A stretch of DNA of 64,000 nucleotides from Aquitalea pelogenes (GTDB lineage Bacteria; Pseudomonadota; Gammaproteobacteria; Burkholderiales; Chromobacteriaceae). The notes under the pieces were generated by a model, which saw only the letters and a list, made by a program, of their open reading frames with translations, made no database searches and was not told where the DNA came from. Made by a program: the position numbers and the translations under genes. Shown piece by piece: positions 1 through 8,867 of this stretch (position 1 is its first letter; every line of letters begins with the position of its first letter). The stretch is from contig NZ_LNQV01000007.1 of NCBI RefSeq assembly GCF_001515305.1, positions 56,088-120,087 of the forward strand. The letters are read 5' to 3'.

Positions 1-1
1 C

Positions 2-751
2 AGCCTGCGTCAGGCCCAGTCCCGCGAAGCCACCGCCAATGCCGACCTCAGCGCCGCACGCCAGGCCATTGCCCAGCAAAAGCTGAGCATTGCCGCCCTG
101 ATGGGTGCCGGACCGGATCGCGGCATGAGCCTGCGTCGCCCGGCTGCCAGCCTGCTGCATCCGCAAGGCTTGCCTGCCACCTTGCAGGCGGACTTGCTGG
201 GTCGTCGTCCGGACCTGGCCGCCGCCAGACTGCGCGCAGAAGCGGCCGCCAGCCGTATCAACGTTGCCCGCGCTGCGTTTTATCCCAATGTGAATCTGTC
301 TGCCTATCTGGGCGTGCAGTCGCTGGGGCTGAGCTATCTGACCAAGAACGGTTCCGACATTGGCGGGGTCGGCCCGGCCATTTCGCTGCCGATTTTCCGT
401 GGTGGCGCCCTGCAAGGCAACTACCGCGTGGCCCGCGCCGAGTACGACGCCGCCGTGGCCAGCTACAACCAGACCCTCACCCAGGCCCTGCATGAGGTGG
501 CCGATGTCATGGCCCAGCAACAGGAACTGGGCCCGCAGCTGGAGCAGCGCCGCCTGGCCCTGAAAACTGCCGAAGAGTCCTACCAGGTGATGCAGAACCG
601 CTATCAGGGCGGTCTGGCCAGCTATCTGGACGTACTGAATGCCGAAGACAACGTGATTGCCAGTCGTCGCAGCAGCACCAGCCTGGAAACCCGGCTGTTC
701 CTGCTGGACGTCAACCTGATCAAAGCCCTGGGCGGCGGTTATCAAGCCTGA
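2..751 (+). CDS. Outer-membrane efflux factor (OprM/NodT family), 5'-truncated by window edge
   Basis: This is the C-terminal part of a TolC-like outer-membrane channel that lets a tripartite pump expel drugs across the outer membrane. The reading frame is open from base 2, so the true start lies outside the window. The visible residues include the RRPDLAAARLRAEAAASR segment and the YPNVNLSAYLG strand typical of NodT/OprM proteins. They are followed by a long Ala/Gln-rich helical hairpin and the NRYQGGLASYLDVLNAE motif near the C terminus. It sits 35 bp upstream of emrA on the same strand and so probably belongs to one outer-membrane factor-EmrA-EmrB operon. The family assignment is secure; the substrate cannot be told. 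Confidence 0.9.
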   Translation, partial: SLRQAQSREATANADLSAARQAIAQQKLSIAALMGAGPDRGMSLRRPAASLLHPQGLPATLQADLLGRRPDLAAARLRAEAAASRINVARAAFYPNVNLSAYLGVQSLGLSYLTKNGSDIGGVGPAISLPIFRGGALQGNYRVARAEYDAAVASYNQTLTQALHEVADVMAQQQELGPQLEQRRLALKTAEESYQVMQNRYQGGLASYLDVLNAEDNVIASRRSSTSLETRLFLLDVNLIKALGGGYQA

Positions 752-786
752 GCCCCAACCGAATACAACAATTGCAGAGAACCATC

Positions 787-1936
787 ATGAGCGAAAATAT
801 CCAAGCCCTCCCCGCCTCCGATGCCCCGCACAGCGACAGCCTGCGTCTGGCCAAGCGCAAGAAGCTGTTTGCCCTGCTTGGCGCAGTCGTCGGCGTTGCC
901 GCCATTGGTGCCGGCACTTACTGGACCCTGGTGGCCTCCCATCATGTCAGCACTGACAATGCCTATGTGGCGGTTGAAATGGCGCAAATCACCCCGGAAG
1001 TCAGCGGCACCGTACGCGAAGTCCTGGCCGTCGACACCCAGCAGGTAAAGCGTGGAGACATTCTGGTAAAACTGGACGACAAGGATGCCACCCTGAATCT
1101 GGCACAGGCTGAAGCCGAACTGGCGCGCGCCGAGCGTCGCGTGCAGGGTTATCTGGCCAGTGACGAAGGCTTGCAGGCCCAGGTACAGGCCCGCATTGCT
1201 GACCAGGCACGCAGCAATGCCCAGCTGGTTTCTGCCCGCGCCGACCTGCAGCGCGCCGAGCTGGACCTCAAGCGCCGTCAGGCGCTGGCCAAGAGCGGTT
1301 CGGTGTCCGGCGAAGAGCTGAGCAATGCGCAGAACGTATTCAGCACCGCCAGCGCCAACCTGACCGCCGCTGAAGCCGCCGCCAAACAGGCCGAGGCCAA
1401 TGCCCGTGCCGCGCAAGGCTCGCTCAAGGCCAACCAGACCCTCACCGTCAACACTACGGTGGACACCAACCCGGAAGTGGCCCTCGCCCGCGCCAAGCGT
1501 GACCAGGCCCGTCTGGACCTGGCCCCGCACCATCATCCGCGCGCCGGTGGACGGCGTGGTGGCGAAGCGTCAGGCACAGGTCGGTCAGCGCGTGCAGGCC
1601 GGCAGCCAGCTGTTGTCGGTGGTGCCGCTGCAGCAGGCGCACGTGGATGCCAACTTCAAGGAAGTGCAGCTGGACAAGGTACGCATCGGCCAACCCGCCA
1701 CGCTGACCGCCGACCTCTACGGCAGCCGCATCACCTACCACGGCAAGGTGGCCGGCCTGGCTGGCGGCTCTGGCGCGGCCTTTGCCACCATCCCGGCGCA
1801 GAATGCCACCGGCAACTGGATCAAGGTGGTGCAGCGCCTGCCGGTACGCATTGCACTGGACCCGGCCGAACTGCGCGCCCATCCGCTGCAGGTGGGCCTG
1901 TCGATGGAAGTCACCATCGATACCGCCAGCGAGTAA
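787..1936 (+). CDS. emrA: EmrA-type membrane fusion protein (HlyD family), frameshifted
   Basis: This periplasmic adaptor links the inner-membrane EmrB transporter to the outer-membrane channel. An N-terminal membrane segment (about residues 28-50) is followed by the biotinyl-lipoyl half-motif (SGTVREVLAVDTQQVKRGD), a coiled-coil hairpin, and then the second half-motif IRAPVDGVVAKRQAQVGQ and a beta-barrel. The second half lies in another frame. A run of four C at 1523-1526 appears to carry one base too many: removing it turns LAPHHHP into LARTIIRAPVDG and gives about 382 residues, the normal size. The ATG at 787 was chosen because it gives MSENIQ followed by a basic cytosolic tail. The stop is 6 bp before emrB. 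The break may be a sequencing error; if real, the pump is dead. Confidence 0.88.
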
Positions 1937-1942
1937 GCCATC

Positions 1943-3481
1943 ATGACTGACAGCTCCGTTACTGCTTCACCCAAGCCACTGGAAGGCGGCACCCTGTGGC
2001 TGGCCGCCCTGGTGCTGGCCGCCGCCAACTTTGTCGCCGTGCTGGACACCACCATTGCCAATGTGTCGGTGCCCAATATCGCCGGCGGCCTGGCGGTATC
2101 TTCCAGTCAGGGGACTTACGTCATTACGTCTTATGCCGTGGCCGAGGCCATTACCGTGCCGCTCACCGGCTGGCTGGCTGCGCGGCTGGGCACGGTGCGG
2201 CTGTTCATCGGCTCCATGGTGTTGTTCGGCCTGTTTTCCTTGCTGTGCGGCATGGCCGGCTCGCTGGAAACGCTGGTGCTGTTCCGCGTGCTGCAAGGCC
2301 TGGCCGGCGGCCCGCTGATGCCGATGTCGCAAACCCTGCTGCTGCGGATTTTCCCCAAGGAAAAAACCGGCGCAGCCATTGGCCTGTGGAGCATGACCAC
2401 GCTGATCGCCCCCATCATGGGGCCGATCCTGGGTGGCGTGTTGTGTGACCAGGTGAGCTGGCCGTGGATTTTCTGGATCAACGTCCCCATCACCATGCTG
2501 TGCGGCTATGCCGGCTGGCAATTGCTGAAAAGCCAGGAAAGCCTGCGCGAGAACATCCGTGTGGATGCCGTTGGCCTTGGCCTGCTGGTGGTGTGGGTGG
2601 CGGCATTGCAAATCATGCTGGATGAAGGCAAGAACCTGGACTGGTTCAATTCCGCCGAGATCGTGGCCTTGGCGGTGATCGCTGCCATCGGCTTTGCCGC
2701 CTTCCTGATCTGGGAGCTGACCGAGAAAAACCCGGTGGTGAACCTGCGGGTATTCCGGCACCGCGGCTACTGGGCCAGTGTGCTCACCATCTCGCTGGCT
2801 TTCGGCTCTTTCTTTGGCGCAACGGTGCTGACCCCGCAATGGCTGCAAAGCTATATGGGCTACACCGCCACCGAAGCAGGCCATGCCACGGCGATGAGCG
2901 GCATTCTGGCGGTGCTGGTGGCTCCACTGGTGGCGCAGCTGTCCACCCGGGTAGACCCCCGCCCGCTGGTATTCATGGGAGTGATGTGGCTGGGCGGCGT
3001 TACCCTGTACCGCAGCTTTTCCACCACCGACATGGGCTTCTGGCAGGTGGCCTTGCCCTTGCTGTTCCAGGGCGTGGGCATGCCTTTCTTCTTTGTGCCG
3101 CTCACTGGCCTCGCCATGGCCAGCGTGGAGCCGGAGGAAATGGCCTCGGCCGCAGGCTTGATGAGCTTCATGCGGACATTATCCGGTGCCTTTGCCACTT
3201 CGCTGGTGACTACCGCCTGGGAAGACAAGGCCAGCTACAACCATGCCGACCTGGTAGGCAGCATCGACCCCGGTGGCGACACCCTGCGCGCCCTGCAGGG
3301 TAGCGGCATGAGCCTGGATGCAGCCAGCAACCAGCTCAACCAGTTGTTGCAGTCGCAAAGCATCATGCTTTCCACCAACCAGATTTTCTGGCTGACCGGC
3401 CTGTCGTTCGTGGTGGCCGCCTGCGCCATCTGGCTGGCACCCCGCCCCACCCGTGTGGCGGATACCAGTCAGGCACACTGA
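1943..3481 (+). CDS. emrB: EmrB/QacA-type MFS drug transporter (DHA2, 14 TM)
   Basis: This inner-membrane proton-driven multidrug exporter has 512 residues, which is normal for DHA2 family members with 14 membrane segments. The first helix contains the family signature around LDTTIANVSVPNIAGGL, and motif A-like GWLAARLG follows the second helix. Further support comes from QGLAGGPLMPMSQTLLLRIFP and GVLCDQVSWPWIFWINVP, which are diagnostic of EmrB. It starts 6 bp after the emrA stop and is followed by a strong terminator, so it closes the efflux operon. The specific drug substrates cannot be deduced. Confidence 0.95.
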   Translation: MTDSSVTASPKPLEGGTLWLAALVLAAANFVAVLDTTIANVSVPNIAGGLAVSSSQGTYVITSYAVAEAITVPLTGWLAARLGTVRLFIGSMVLFGLFSLLCGMAGSLETLVLFRVLQGLAGGPLMPMSQTLLLRIFPKEKTGAAIGLWSMTTLIAPIMGPILGGVLCDQVSWPWIFWINVPITMLCGYAGWQLLKSQESLRENIRVDAVGLGLLVVWVAALQIMLDEGKNLDWFNSAEIVALAVIAAIGFAAFLIWELTEKNPVVNLRVFRHRGYWASVLTISLAFGSFFGATVLTPQWLQSYMGYTATEAGHATAMSGILAVLVAPLVAQLSTRVDPRPLVFMGVMWLGGVTLYRSFSTTDMGFWQVALPLLFQGVGMPFFFVPLTGLAMASVEPEEMASAAGLMSFMRTLSGAFATSLVTTAWEDKASYNHADLVGSIDPGGDTLRALQGSGMSLDAASNQLNQLLQSQSIMLSTNQIFWLTGLSFVVAACAIWLAPRPTRVADTSQAH

Positions 3482-3498
3482 GCAGTTCTACACGCAGC

Positions 3499-3529
3499 AA
3501 AAAGCCCGGTGCATGCACCGGGCTTTTTC
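3499..3529 (+). terminator. Rho-independent terminator of the emrAB operon
   Basis: A perfect stem AAAGCCCGGTGC / GCACCGGGCTTT with an AT centre runs into a T-rich tract, 18 bp after the emrB stop. It could also work on the minus strand because the stem is flanked by A and T runs. Confidence 0.85.
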
Positions 3530-3582
3530 TTTCCATATCTTTGCCAAGAGTGGCTCACCACATTGCTGGTGCAAGGTCGCCC

Positions 3583-3972
3583 TTACTGTGCACTGGCCTC
3601 ACCACCCAGGGCCTGATACAGCGTTACCTGATTCACCAGCCGGTTGTAACGGTTTTCCAGCAGGCTTGCCTCGGCGGTGCGGCGCGTCTCTTGTGCATCC
3701 AGCCAGTCCTTCAGTGGTGCAGCGCCGCCTGATAGCGCAACTGGTACAGCTTTTCCGCCCGCGCCGCCAGCACGGCGGCCTGGGTCAGCCGTTCGCCCTG
3801 CTGCCGGTACTGCTGGCGGGCGGACAAGGCATTGTCCACGTCAGCCAGTGCCGAATACAAAGTCTGGCGGAAGTTCACCACCGCCAGCTGGTAGTCAGCC
3901 TCGCTGATGCTGTTGTTCAGCTTCATCTGCCGCCACTGCAAGAACGGCAAGGTGATGCCGGCACCCAGAGCG
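3583..3972. repeat. Left copy of ~390-bp direct repeat flanking the island
   Basis: The plus-strand sequence here matches 13321-13710 in the same orientation over nearly its whole length, with scattered substitutions and one single-base gap. Both copies are the 3' end of an efflux outer-membrane factor gene read on the minus strand. The divergence implies either an old duplication or an incoming homologue from a related strain. Confidence 0.8.
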
Positions 3973-3982
3973 GCAAGGTAGT
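3583..3982 (-). pseudogene. 3'-terminal remnant of an efflux outer-membrane factor gene
   Basis: This encodes about the last 130 residues of a NodT-type outer-membrane factor. It is nearly the same as the C terminus of the intact gene at 13321-14724 (shared [35 protein letters not shown]). It is not a fresh copy: there are scattered third-position differences, and the C-terminal residues differ (GGEASAQ versus GGGTQLR). A one-base deletion near 3716-3722 breaks the frame inside [13 protein letters not shown]. Homology stops at about 3970-3982. It has no start or promoter and is a decayed fragment. With the intact copy it brackets the 4-13.3 kb island. Confidence 0.85.
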
Positions 3983-4231
3983 ACGCACCACGAGCAACAA
4001 TGCTAAAGGACTATGCCTATTAGAAATGGGTAAAGGGACAACTCAAGGCAGATCGTCCAAACCGGCGGCGGGAGCGTGATTTCACCTATTGTCTACCTGG
4101 CAAGGTAGGCAGTTTTTCATTCGAGGTATTCGCTCAGAGAATTATCAAATGGCATGCCCGCAGCTCGATGCATACGGATTTCGTAGCGTGAAAAACGGGA
4201 ATTGCCATGCACCTGATCACAGGAGGAAAGC
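3983..4231. other. Gap between efflux remnant and permease gene; possible terminator hairpin
   Basis: No convincing gene is seen here. At 4090-4117 a 9-bp stem with one G-T pair (TGTCTACCT / AGGTAGGCA) is followed by GTTTTTC, which resembles a plus-strand terminator. A good ribosome binding site (AGGAGGAAAGC) lies directly before the ATG at 4232. Codons at 4000-4079 read open but match nothing recognised and may be debris of the insertion event. Confidence 0.4.
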
Positions 4232-5605
4232 ATGAAAGACAAGTACTCGATTGACTGGGTGCCGGACACCGCGCGCCACGGTCAGCCTTTTCAGCAATTC
4301 ACACTGTGGCTGAGCGCTAATCTACAAATCACCGCCATTGTGGATGGTGCGCTGGCGGTAGTGTTTGGCGTGCATGGCGTTACCGCCTTGTTGGGCTTGC
4401 TGCTGGGCAATCTGTTGGGCGGGGCTGTGATGGCACTGCATGCCGTGCAAGGGCCACGGCTGGGTTTGCCGCAGATGATTACCAGCCGGGTGCAATTTGG
4501 CGTGAAAGGTGCGGCCCTGCCCTTACTACTAGCCATTCTCATGTATCTGGGCTTTGCCACTACAGGCACCGTATTGTCCGGCCAGGCCATCAACCGCATC
4601 CTTGGTACGGATGGTTCGCCTTTGGGCATGGTGGTATTTGGCCTGATTACCGGAGTGATCGCCATTGCCGGTTACAACGTGATCCACAAGCTGGGTCGCA
4701 TCGCCAGTGCGGTGAGTATCTTCGGTTTCGGTTTTCTTGCCTGGCGCTTGCTGTCTACACATCCGCTGGACACTTTGCTTGTCGGCCCGACTGGTGATAT
4801 CGGCCAGTTACTACTGGCAATGTCGCTGTCTGCTGGCTGGCAACTGACCTTTGCACCCTATGTGGCCGATTACTCGCGCTATCTGCCGGCGGATACGCCT
4901 ACCGGCAAGGTCTTCTGGCCTGTGTTTCTCGGCACAACCATTGGCGCGCAGTGCGCGATGAGCTTTGGCGTGCTGGTAGTGGGCGCAGGTGGTTCATTCA
5001 TCAAGAACCAAGTGGGTTTCATGGGCGAGCTAGCCGGACCGGTACTGGCCATGGTGATCTACTTTGCCATAGTGGCGGGCAAGCTGACGGTGAATTGCCT
5101 GAATGCCTACGGTGGGCTCATGTGTTCGCTCACCATCGTCAGCGGCATGAGCGGCGCAAGAAGTTTTTCGACTAAGGCACGCTCCCTGGTAATTGTCTTG
5201 TTCATTGCGCTGAGCGTCGTACTGGCAGTATTTGCCAGTCATGATTTTCTATCCAACTTCAAGAACTTCGTCTTGCTCTTGCTGGTGGCATTTGTGCCCT
5301 GGAGTGCGGTGAATCTAATTGATTACTACCTGATCTCCTGTGAAAAGGTGGACATCCCCGCACTGTATCTACCAGATGGTCGTTATGGCACTTACAACTT
5401 GCCGGCGCTCGTGAGTTACGGGGTAGGCATCCTATCGCAGGTGCCTTTCATCAACCAGGCCATGTACACCGGCTTTGCCGTCAAGCTTCTGGGCAATACA
5501 GATATTTCTTGGATTGTGGGTTTACTGGTGACGACGTTTGTCTATTACCCATGGGCCAAACGCACTACGCGCGTCCCGGCGCAGACGGTCTACTTGACAG
5601 TCTGA
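4232..5605 (+). CDS. NCS1-family permease (purine/cytosine permease-like)
   Basis: This is a 457-residue inner-membrane transporter of the nucleobase-cation-symport-1 family, which imports purines, cytosine, hydantoins, thiamine or related compounds with H+ or Na+. About 12 hydrophobic segments are visible. The family signature GPRLGLPQMITSRVQFG lies near residues 70-86, and the WQLTFAPYVADYSRYLP segment near residues 205-221 matches the conserved helix 6 region. AGGAGG precedes the ATG at ideal spacing. Base composition is intermediate between the GC-rich flank and the AT-rich genes downstream. It is co-directional with the biosynthetic genes but separated from them by 212 bp. The substrate is unknown; a link to the neighbouring pathway is possible but unproven. 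Confidence 0.88.
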   Translation: MKDKYSIDWVPDTARHGQPFQQFTLWLSANLQITAIVDGALAVVFGVHGVTALLGLLLGNLLGGAVMALHAVQGPRLGLPQMITSRVQFGVKGAALPLLLAILMYLGFATTGTVLSGQAINRILGTDGSPLGMVVFGLITGVIAIAGYNVIHKLGRIASAVSIFGFGFLAWRLLSTHPLDTLLVGPTGDIGQLLLAMSLSAGWQLTFAPYVADYSRYLPADTPTGKVFWPVFLGTTIGAQCAMSFGVLVVGAGGSFIKNQVGFMGELAGPVLAMVIYFAIVAGKLTVNCLNAYGGLMCSLTIVSGMSGARSFSTKARSLVIVLFIALSVVLAVFASHDFLSNFKNFVLLLLVAFVPWSAVNLIDYYLISCEKVDIPALYLPDGRYGTYNLPALVSYGVGILSQVPFINQAMYTGFAVKLLGNTDISWIVGLLVTTFVYYPWAKRTTRVPAQTVYLTV

Positions 5606-5641
5606 CGCCCTGTTAAGTCTCTGGCGAGTCCAGCCTGAGGG

Positions 5642-5668
5642 ATTTGAAGAATCGCATTTGATTCTCAA
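5642..5668. repeat. Inverted repeat downstream of the NCS1 permease
   Basis: TTTGAAGAATC and GATTCTCAAA flank a 6-base loop, pairing with one bulge. No T tract follows, so a terminator role is uncertain. The remainder of 5606-5817 is AT-rich non-coding sequence that probably holds the promoter of the downstream cluster. Confidence 0.4.
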
Positions 5669-5817
5669 ATTGGGTCGATTGGCGCGATACCTCTGCCCTC
5701 AATTGATCAATACCGTCTTATGCAACAATGCTATTCGCAGCATAGCAAACCAATAAGGCAAGTCAACGAAATTGATGAATCACTGCAAATCGGCAAATGA
5801 AATATCGGAGGTAATGC

Positions 5818-6264
5818 GTGAATTACTTAATTTATATTGGCTTCGTATTTACAGCAGGAATGTTGATTCCCATTCAGACCGCCATGAATGTCCAAATGAC
5901 TAAAATTACTGGCAATGCACTTGTTACTGCACAAATAGTTTTCATGATCGCAGCAACTATTGGAATGTTGCTTCTTATTTGCATTCAGCGCCCTAGTCTG
6001 AGCTTAGACAATTTTCGCTCTGCACCCATAACTGCCTGGGGTGGCGGTTTTATCGCTGTCTTTTACATCAGCACCCTTGCATTTACGACTCCAAAACTAG
6101 GACTTGGTCAAAGCACTGCTCTGGTATTAACAGGACAAATCATTTCTGCTGCACTTCTAGACCATTTTGGCGCGTTCAGCACGCCGCCAATACTATTAAA
6201 TACCAATCGAATTGTCGGCATCATTTTTTTGATTGCCGGAGTATTTATAATCAAATGGAAATAA
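5818..6264 (+). CDS. YdcZ/DUF606-type small DMT transporter
   Basis: This is a 148-residue membrane protein with about five hydrophobic helices. PIQTAMNVQMTK near the N terminus and LGLGQSTALVLTGQIISAALLDHFG in the second half are typical of the DUF606 (YdcZ) branch of the drug/metabolite transporter superfamily. It starts at GTG with GGAGG 8 bp upstream; the nearby ATG at 5814 is out of frame. It leads a tightly spaced, AT-rich gene set with the polyketide synthase 46 bp downstream. This makes it a candidate exporter or resistance protein for the pathway product, an inference from position only. Confidence 0.82.
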   Translation: MNYLIYIGFVFTAGMLIPIQTAMNVQMTKITGNALVTAQIVFMIAATIGMLLLICIQRPSLSLDNFRSAPITAWGGGFIAVFYISTLAFTTPKLGLGQSTALVLTGQIISAALLDHFGAFSTPPILLNTNRIVGIIFLIAGVFIIKWK

Positions 6265-6310
6265 AGATCAAATTACTCAAATTGAAATTCACACAACCGG
6301 AGAAAGCCAA

Positions 6311-8788
6311 ATGAACTCACCCATTGCAATCGTAGGAATTAGCTGCCAACTGCCAGGAGCGAAGAATGCAGCAGATTTTTGGCAGAACATAAAAATGGGA
6401 AAGAGAATGATAACCAGACTTCAAGAAGCCGATAAACAGGGAATGCACATGGCTGTCGGCTTTCTGGAAGGATCCGACGAATTCGATTATGAACGATTCG
6501 CAATTACAAAAAAAGAAGCGACACTCATTGACCCGCAACACAGGAAGTTTGCCGAATGCGTGGCTGACGCATTGGAAACCGTGGAGCAGAAAAAATTTAC
6601 CGATAGCTCATTCAACCGACATATAGGTATTTATGCCTCCATGCCGATGAACACGTATCTGCCAACTACTCGTGGACATATCGATACCAGCTTACATACG
6701 CTTGACGGTCTGCAATCAACACTCACCAACGACAAGGACTATATTGCGCTCAGATGCGCTTATATGCTGGACCTCCGGGGGCCGGCCATTAATGTGCAAG
6801 CATCCTGCGCCAGTACATTAATCGGTCTGCACCAAGCCTGTCTGGCATTGGAAAACGATGACTGTGACATGGCAGTAGTGGGTGGCGCAACAATAATGTG
6901 GCCCCAATTGCGGGCATACAAATGGATAGACGGCAGCATTTTTTCACGCTCCGGAGCTTGTTACCCATTCTCGACACTTGCAGACGGCACCGTGCACGGT
7001 AACGGAGCAGCCGTAGTTGTACTCAAAAAATTGAACAAGGCTATAAATGACAACAACAAAGTGTTTGGCATTATTAAGGCAACTGGACTGAATAGTGACG
7101 GAGCCAGAAAGTCTTCATTTACTGCCCCCAGCACTGAAGGGCAAAAAGAACTGATTGGACGCGTATTAAAAGACATCGACATTACGTCGATCGGGCTGCT
7201 GGAGGCTCATGCCACAGGAACCACCGTGGGAGACAAGGTTGAATTACAGGTACTTGAATCGATGTTTTCCGGTTTATCACCTGCAACTTCCTACTGTGCC
7301 CTAGGCGCGAGTAAACCCTACGTCGGACATCTTGAAGCCACGTCCGGAGTGGTCAGCCTCATCAAGGCCTGTTACTCGATGCTGGATGGCGTGCATACGC
7401 CAGACATCGTAGGCAACGACTGGCTGCAAACGAAAGAGAGCCCTTTTTACTTGCCGACCCGATTGACAGACTGGTATTCATCCAACTTGCAGCCACGTCG
7501 GGCCGGTGTGAGCTCATTTGGCATGGGTGGAACAAATGCATTTGTTCTACTTGAAGAGCCTTCGATAGCCATGCGTGCCAGCGTGGAGAATCATCAACCT
7601 CAGTCCACACAATCCCAGCCACACGAAAAACTGCTGTGGAGCGGCCTTAACAGTTTGGCAAAATACCAAGCTCACGAAAATCTTGGCGTGCATGTTACCG
7701 ATGAAGTTGCATTGAAAGTCTATGAAATAGTAATTCAGGAAGAGAGCTATCCTTGGATCAACGACCACCAGTTGAACAATCAACCCCTAATACCTGCGAC
7801 CTACTATATACACCTGTTTAGATCGATCGCTGCCAATCTCGATCTACCATCCGAATGGGCACTCTCATCCGTACGAGTTCAGAAAAAGCTGATCTTGACT
7901 GGACCTGTATCTCTAAGGCTTATTGCTAACAAACTCGACGACTCATGGTCTTTGCGTATAGAAAGCCGGAATACAGATGAATGGGAACCGAGTGTGCATG
8001 CCACTGCAATTATCATCAACAAAAAGAGCATTGATGAAAAAATCACACTAAACACCCTATTACAACTCAGTCAGGAACCCGTCGCGATTGAATACACCTC
8101 TGGCCAAATCATCAGCCATGGCATTGCATTTCAGAATCTCAGGCATGCAGTTCGAACCCCATATGGCGCACTCGGATTGATTTCAGATCTAACCGGAAAT
8201 CTGAAGGATCGAAGCGATAGAGAGGTTTGCCTGCTTGATTCCTGCCTGCATGTTTTTCGCATTGACCATGCAGATCGGAATATTTTGGCTAATGATGGTT
8301 TTTTACTGACTTCAGCTGACTATATAGACATTAATGATATCGATTGGCGTGATGTACAAACGCTCTGGTGTCTTGGGTCTGCTAGAGCCCATTCAATTAG
8401 CGAAAATGAATTCGTCACCGATTATATATTTTTCTCAGAGATGAATGGTGAAGTGATCGGCGTAATCAAGGGCGTCACCGAGCGAAGGCTTTCTGGAAAA
8501 TTCGTTCCCAACTCTTCATCATCTAATGATCATGTACAAGCTGAGCTACAAGCCGGAAACCCACACAACGTGACGCAGACATTGATAACCATTATTTCAG
8601 ATCTCGTTGGCATAGAGAAAGCACAGATCATGGAGTCTGATACTTTGGGGTCGCTGGGTGTGGATTCGTTTGCAGCACTCGAGTTAAGTCTCACCCTGGA
8701 AGAAAAACTGGGGAAAAAAATCAACCCCGACGACATCGACCGGAGATTCTCTATACAGCAAATAGCTTTAAAGCTGGGGGGCAAATAA
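6311..8788 (+). CDS. Polyketide synthase with KS-DH-ACP architecture, no AT or KR
   Basis: This 825-residue protein condenses an acyl starter with an extender on its carrier domain and may dehydrate a beta-hydroxy intermediate. The ketosynthase (about residues 1-420) has Cys166 in QASCAST, His300 in EAHATGT and His340 in KPYVGHLEA, so the condensing triad is complete. The middle region (about 455-700) resembles a PKS dehydratase: His486 in INDHQLNNQPLIP (the usual Gly of HxxxGxxxxP is Asn) and Asp643 in LLDSCLH. The carrier domain has Ser786 in LGVDSFAA for the phosphopantetheine arm. No acyltransferase or ketoreductase is visible, so malonyl loading and any ketoreduction must come in trans. 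AT-rich, unlike the host genes, and tightly spaced with the ligase and reductase genes. The product is unknown. Confidence 0.9.
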   Translation: MNSPIAIVGISCQLPGAKNAADFWQNIKMGKRMITRLQEADKQGMHMAVGFLEGSDEFDYERFAITKKEATLIDPQHRKFAECVADALETVEQKKFTDSSFNRHIGIYASMPMNTYLPTTRGHIDTSLHTLDGLQSTLTNDKDYIALRCAYMLDLRGPAINVQASCASTLIGLHQACLALENDDCDMAVVGGATIMWPQLRAYKWIDGSIFSRSGACYPFSTLADGTVHGNGAAVVVLKKLNKAINDNNKVFGIIKATGLNSDGARKSSFTAPSTEGQKELIGRVLKDIDITSIGLLEAHATGTTVGDKVELQVLESMFSGLSPATSYCALGASKPYVGHLEATSGVVSLIKACYSMLDGVHTPDIVGNDWLQTKESPFYLPTRLTDWYSSNLQPRRAGVSSFGMGGTNAFVLLEEPSIAMRASVENHQPQSTQSQPHEKLLWSGLNSLAKYQAHENLGVHVTDEVALKVYEIVIQEESYPWINDHQLNNQPLIPATYYIHLFRSIAANLDLPSEWALSSVRVQKKLILTGPVSLRLIANKLDDSWSLRIESRNTDEWEPSVHATAIIINKKSIDEKITLNTLLQLSQEPVAIEYTSGQIISHGIAFQNLRHAVRTPYGALGLISDLTGNLKDRSDREVCLLDSCLHVFRIDHADRNILANDGFLLTSADYIDINDIDWRDVQTLWCLGSARAHSISENEFVTDYIFFSEMNGEVIGVIKGVTERRLSGKFVPNSSSSNDHVQAELQAGNPHNVTQTLITIISDLVGIEKAQIMESDTLGSLGVDSFAALELSLTLEEKLGKKINPDDIDRRFSIQQIALKLGGK

Positions 8789-8867
8789 TCGCACCATACA
8801 ATGACGTCAATCAAAAGAACGAATTCGGTTTTGCAATTAATCCTTTCCAGAATAAGGAGAAGAAAAA

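Noticed and set aside
3453..4079. 208-codon plus-strand ORF over the efflux remnant
   Set aside because: It reads antisense through the outer-membrane factor fragment and the terminator; low complexity and no motif.
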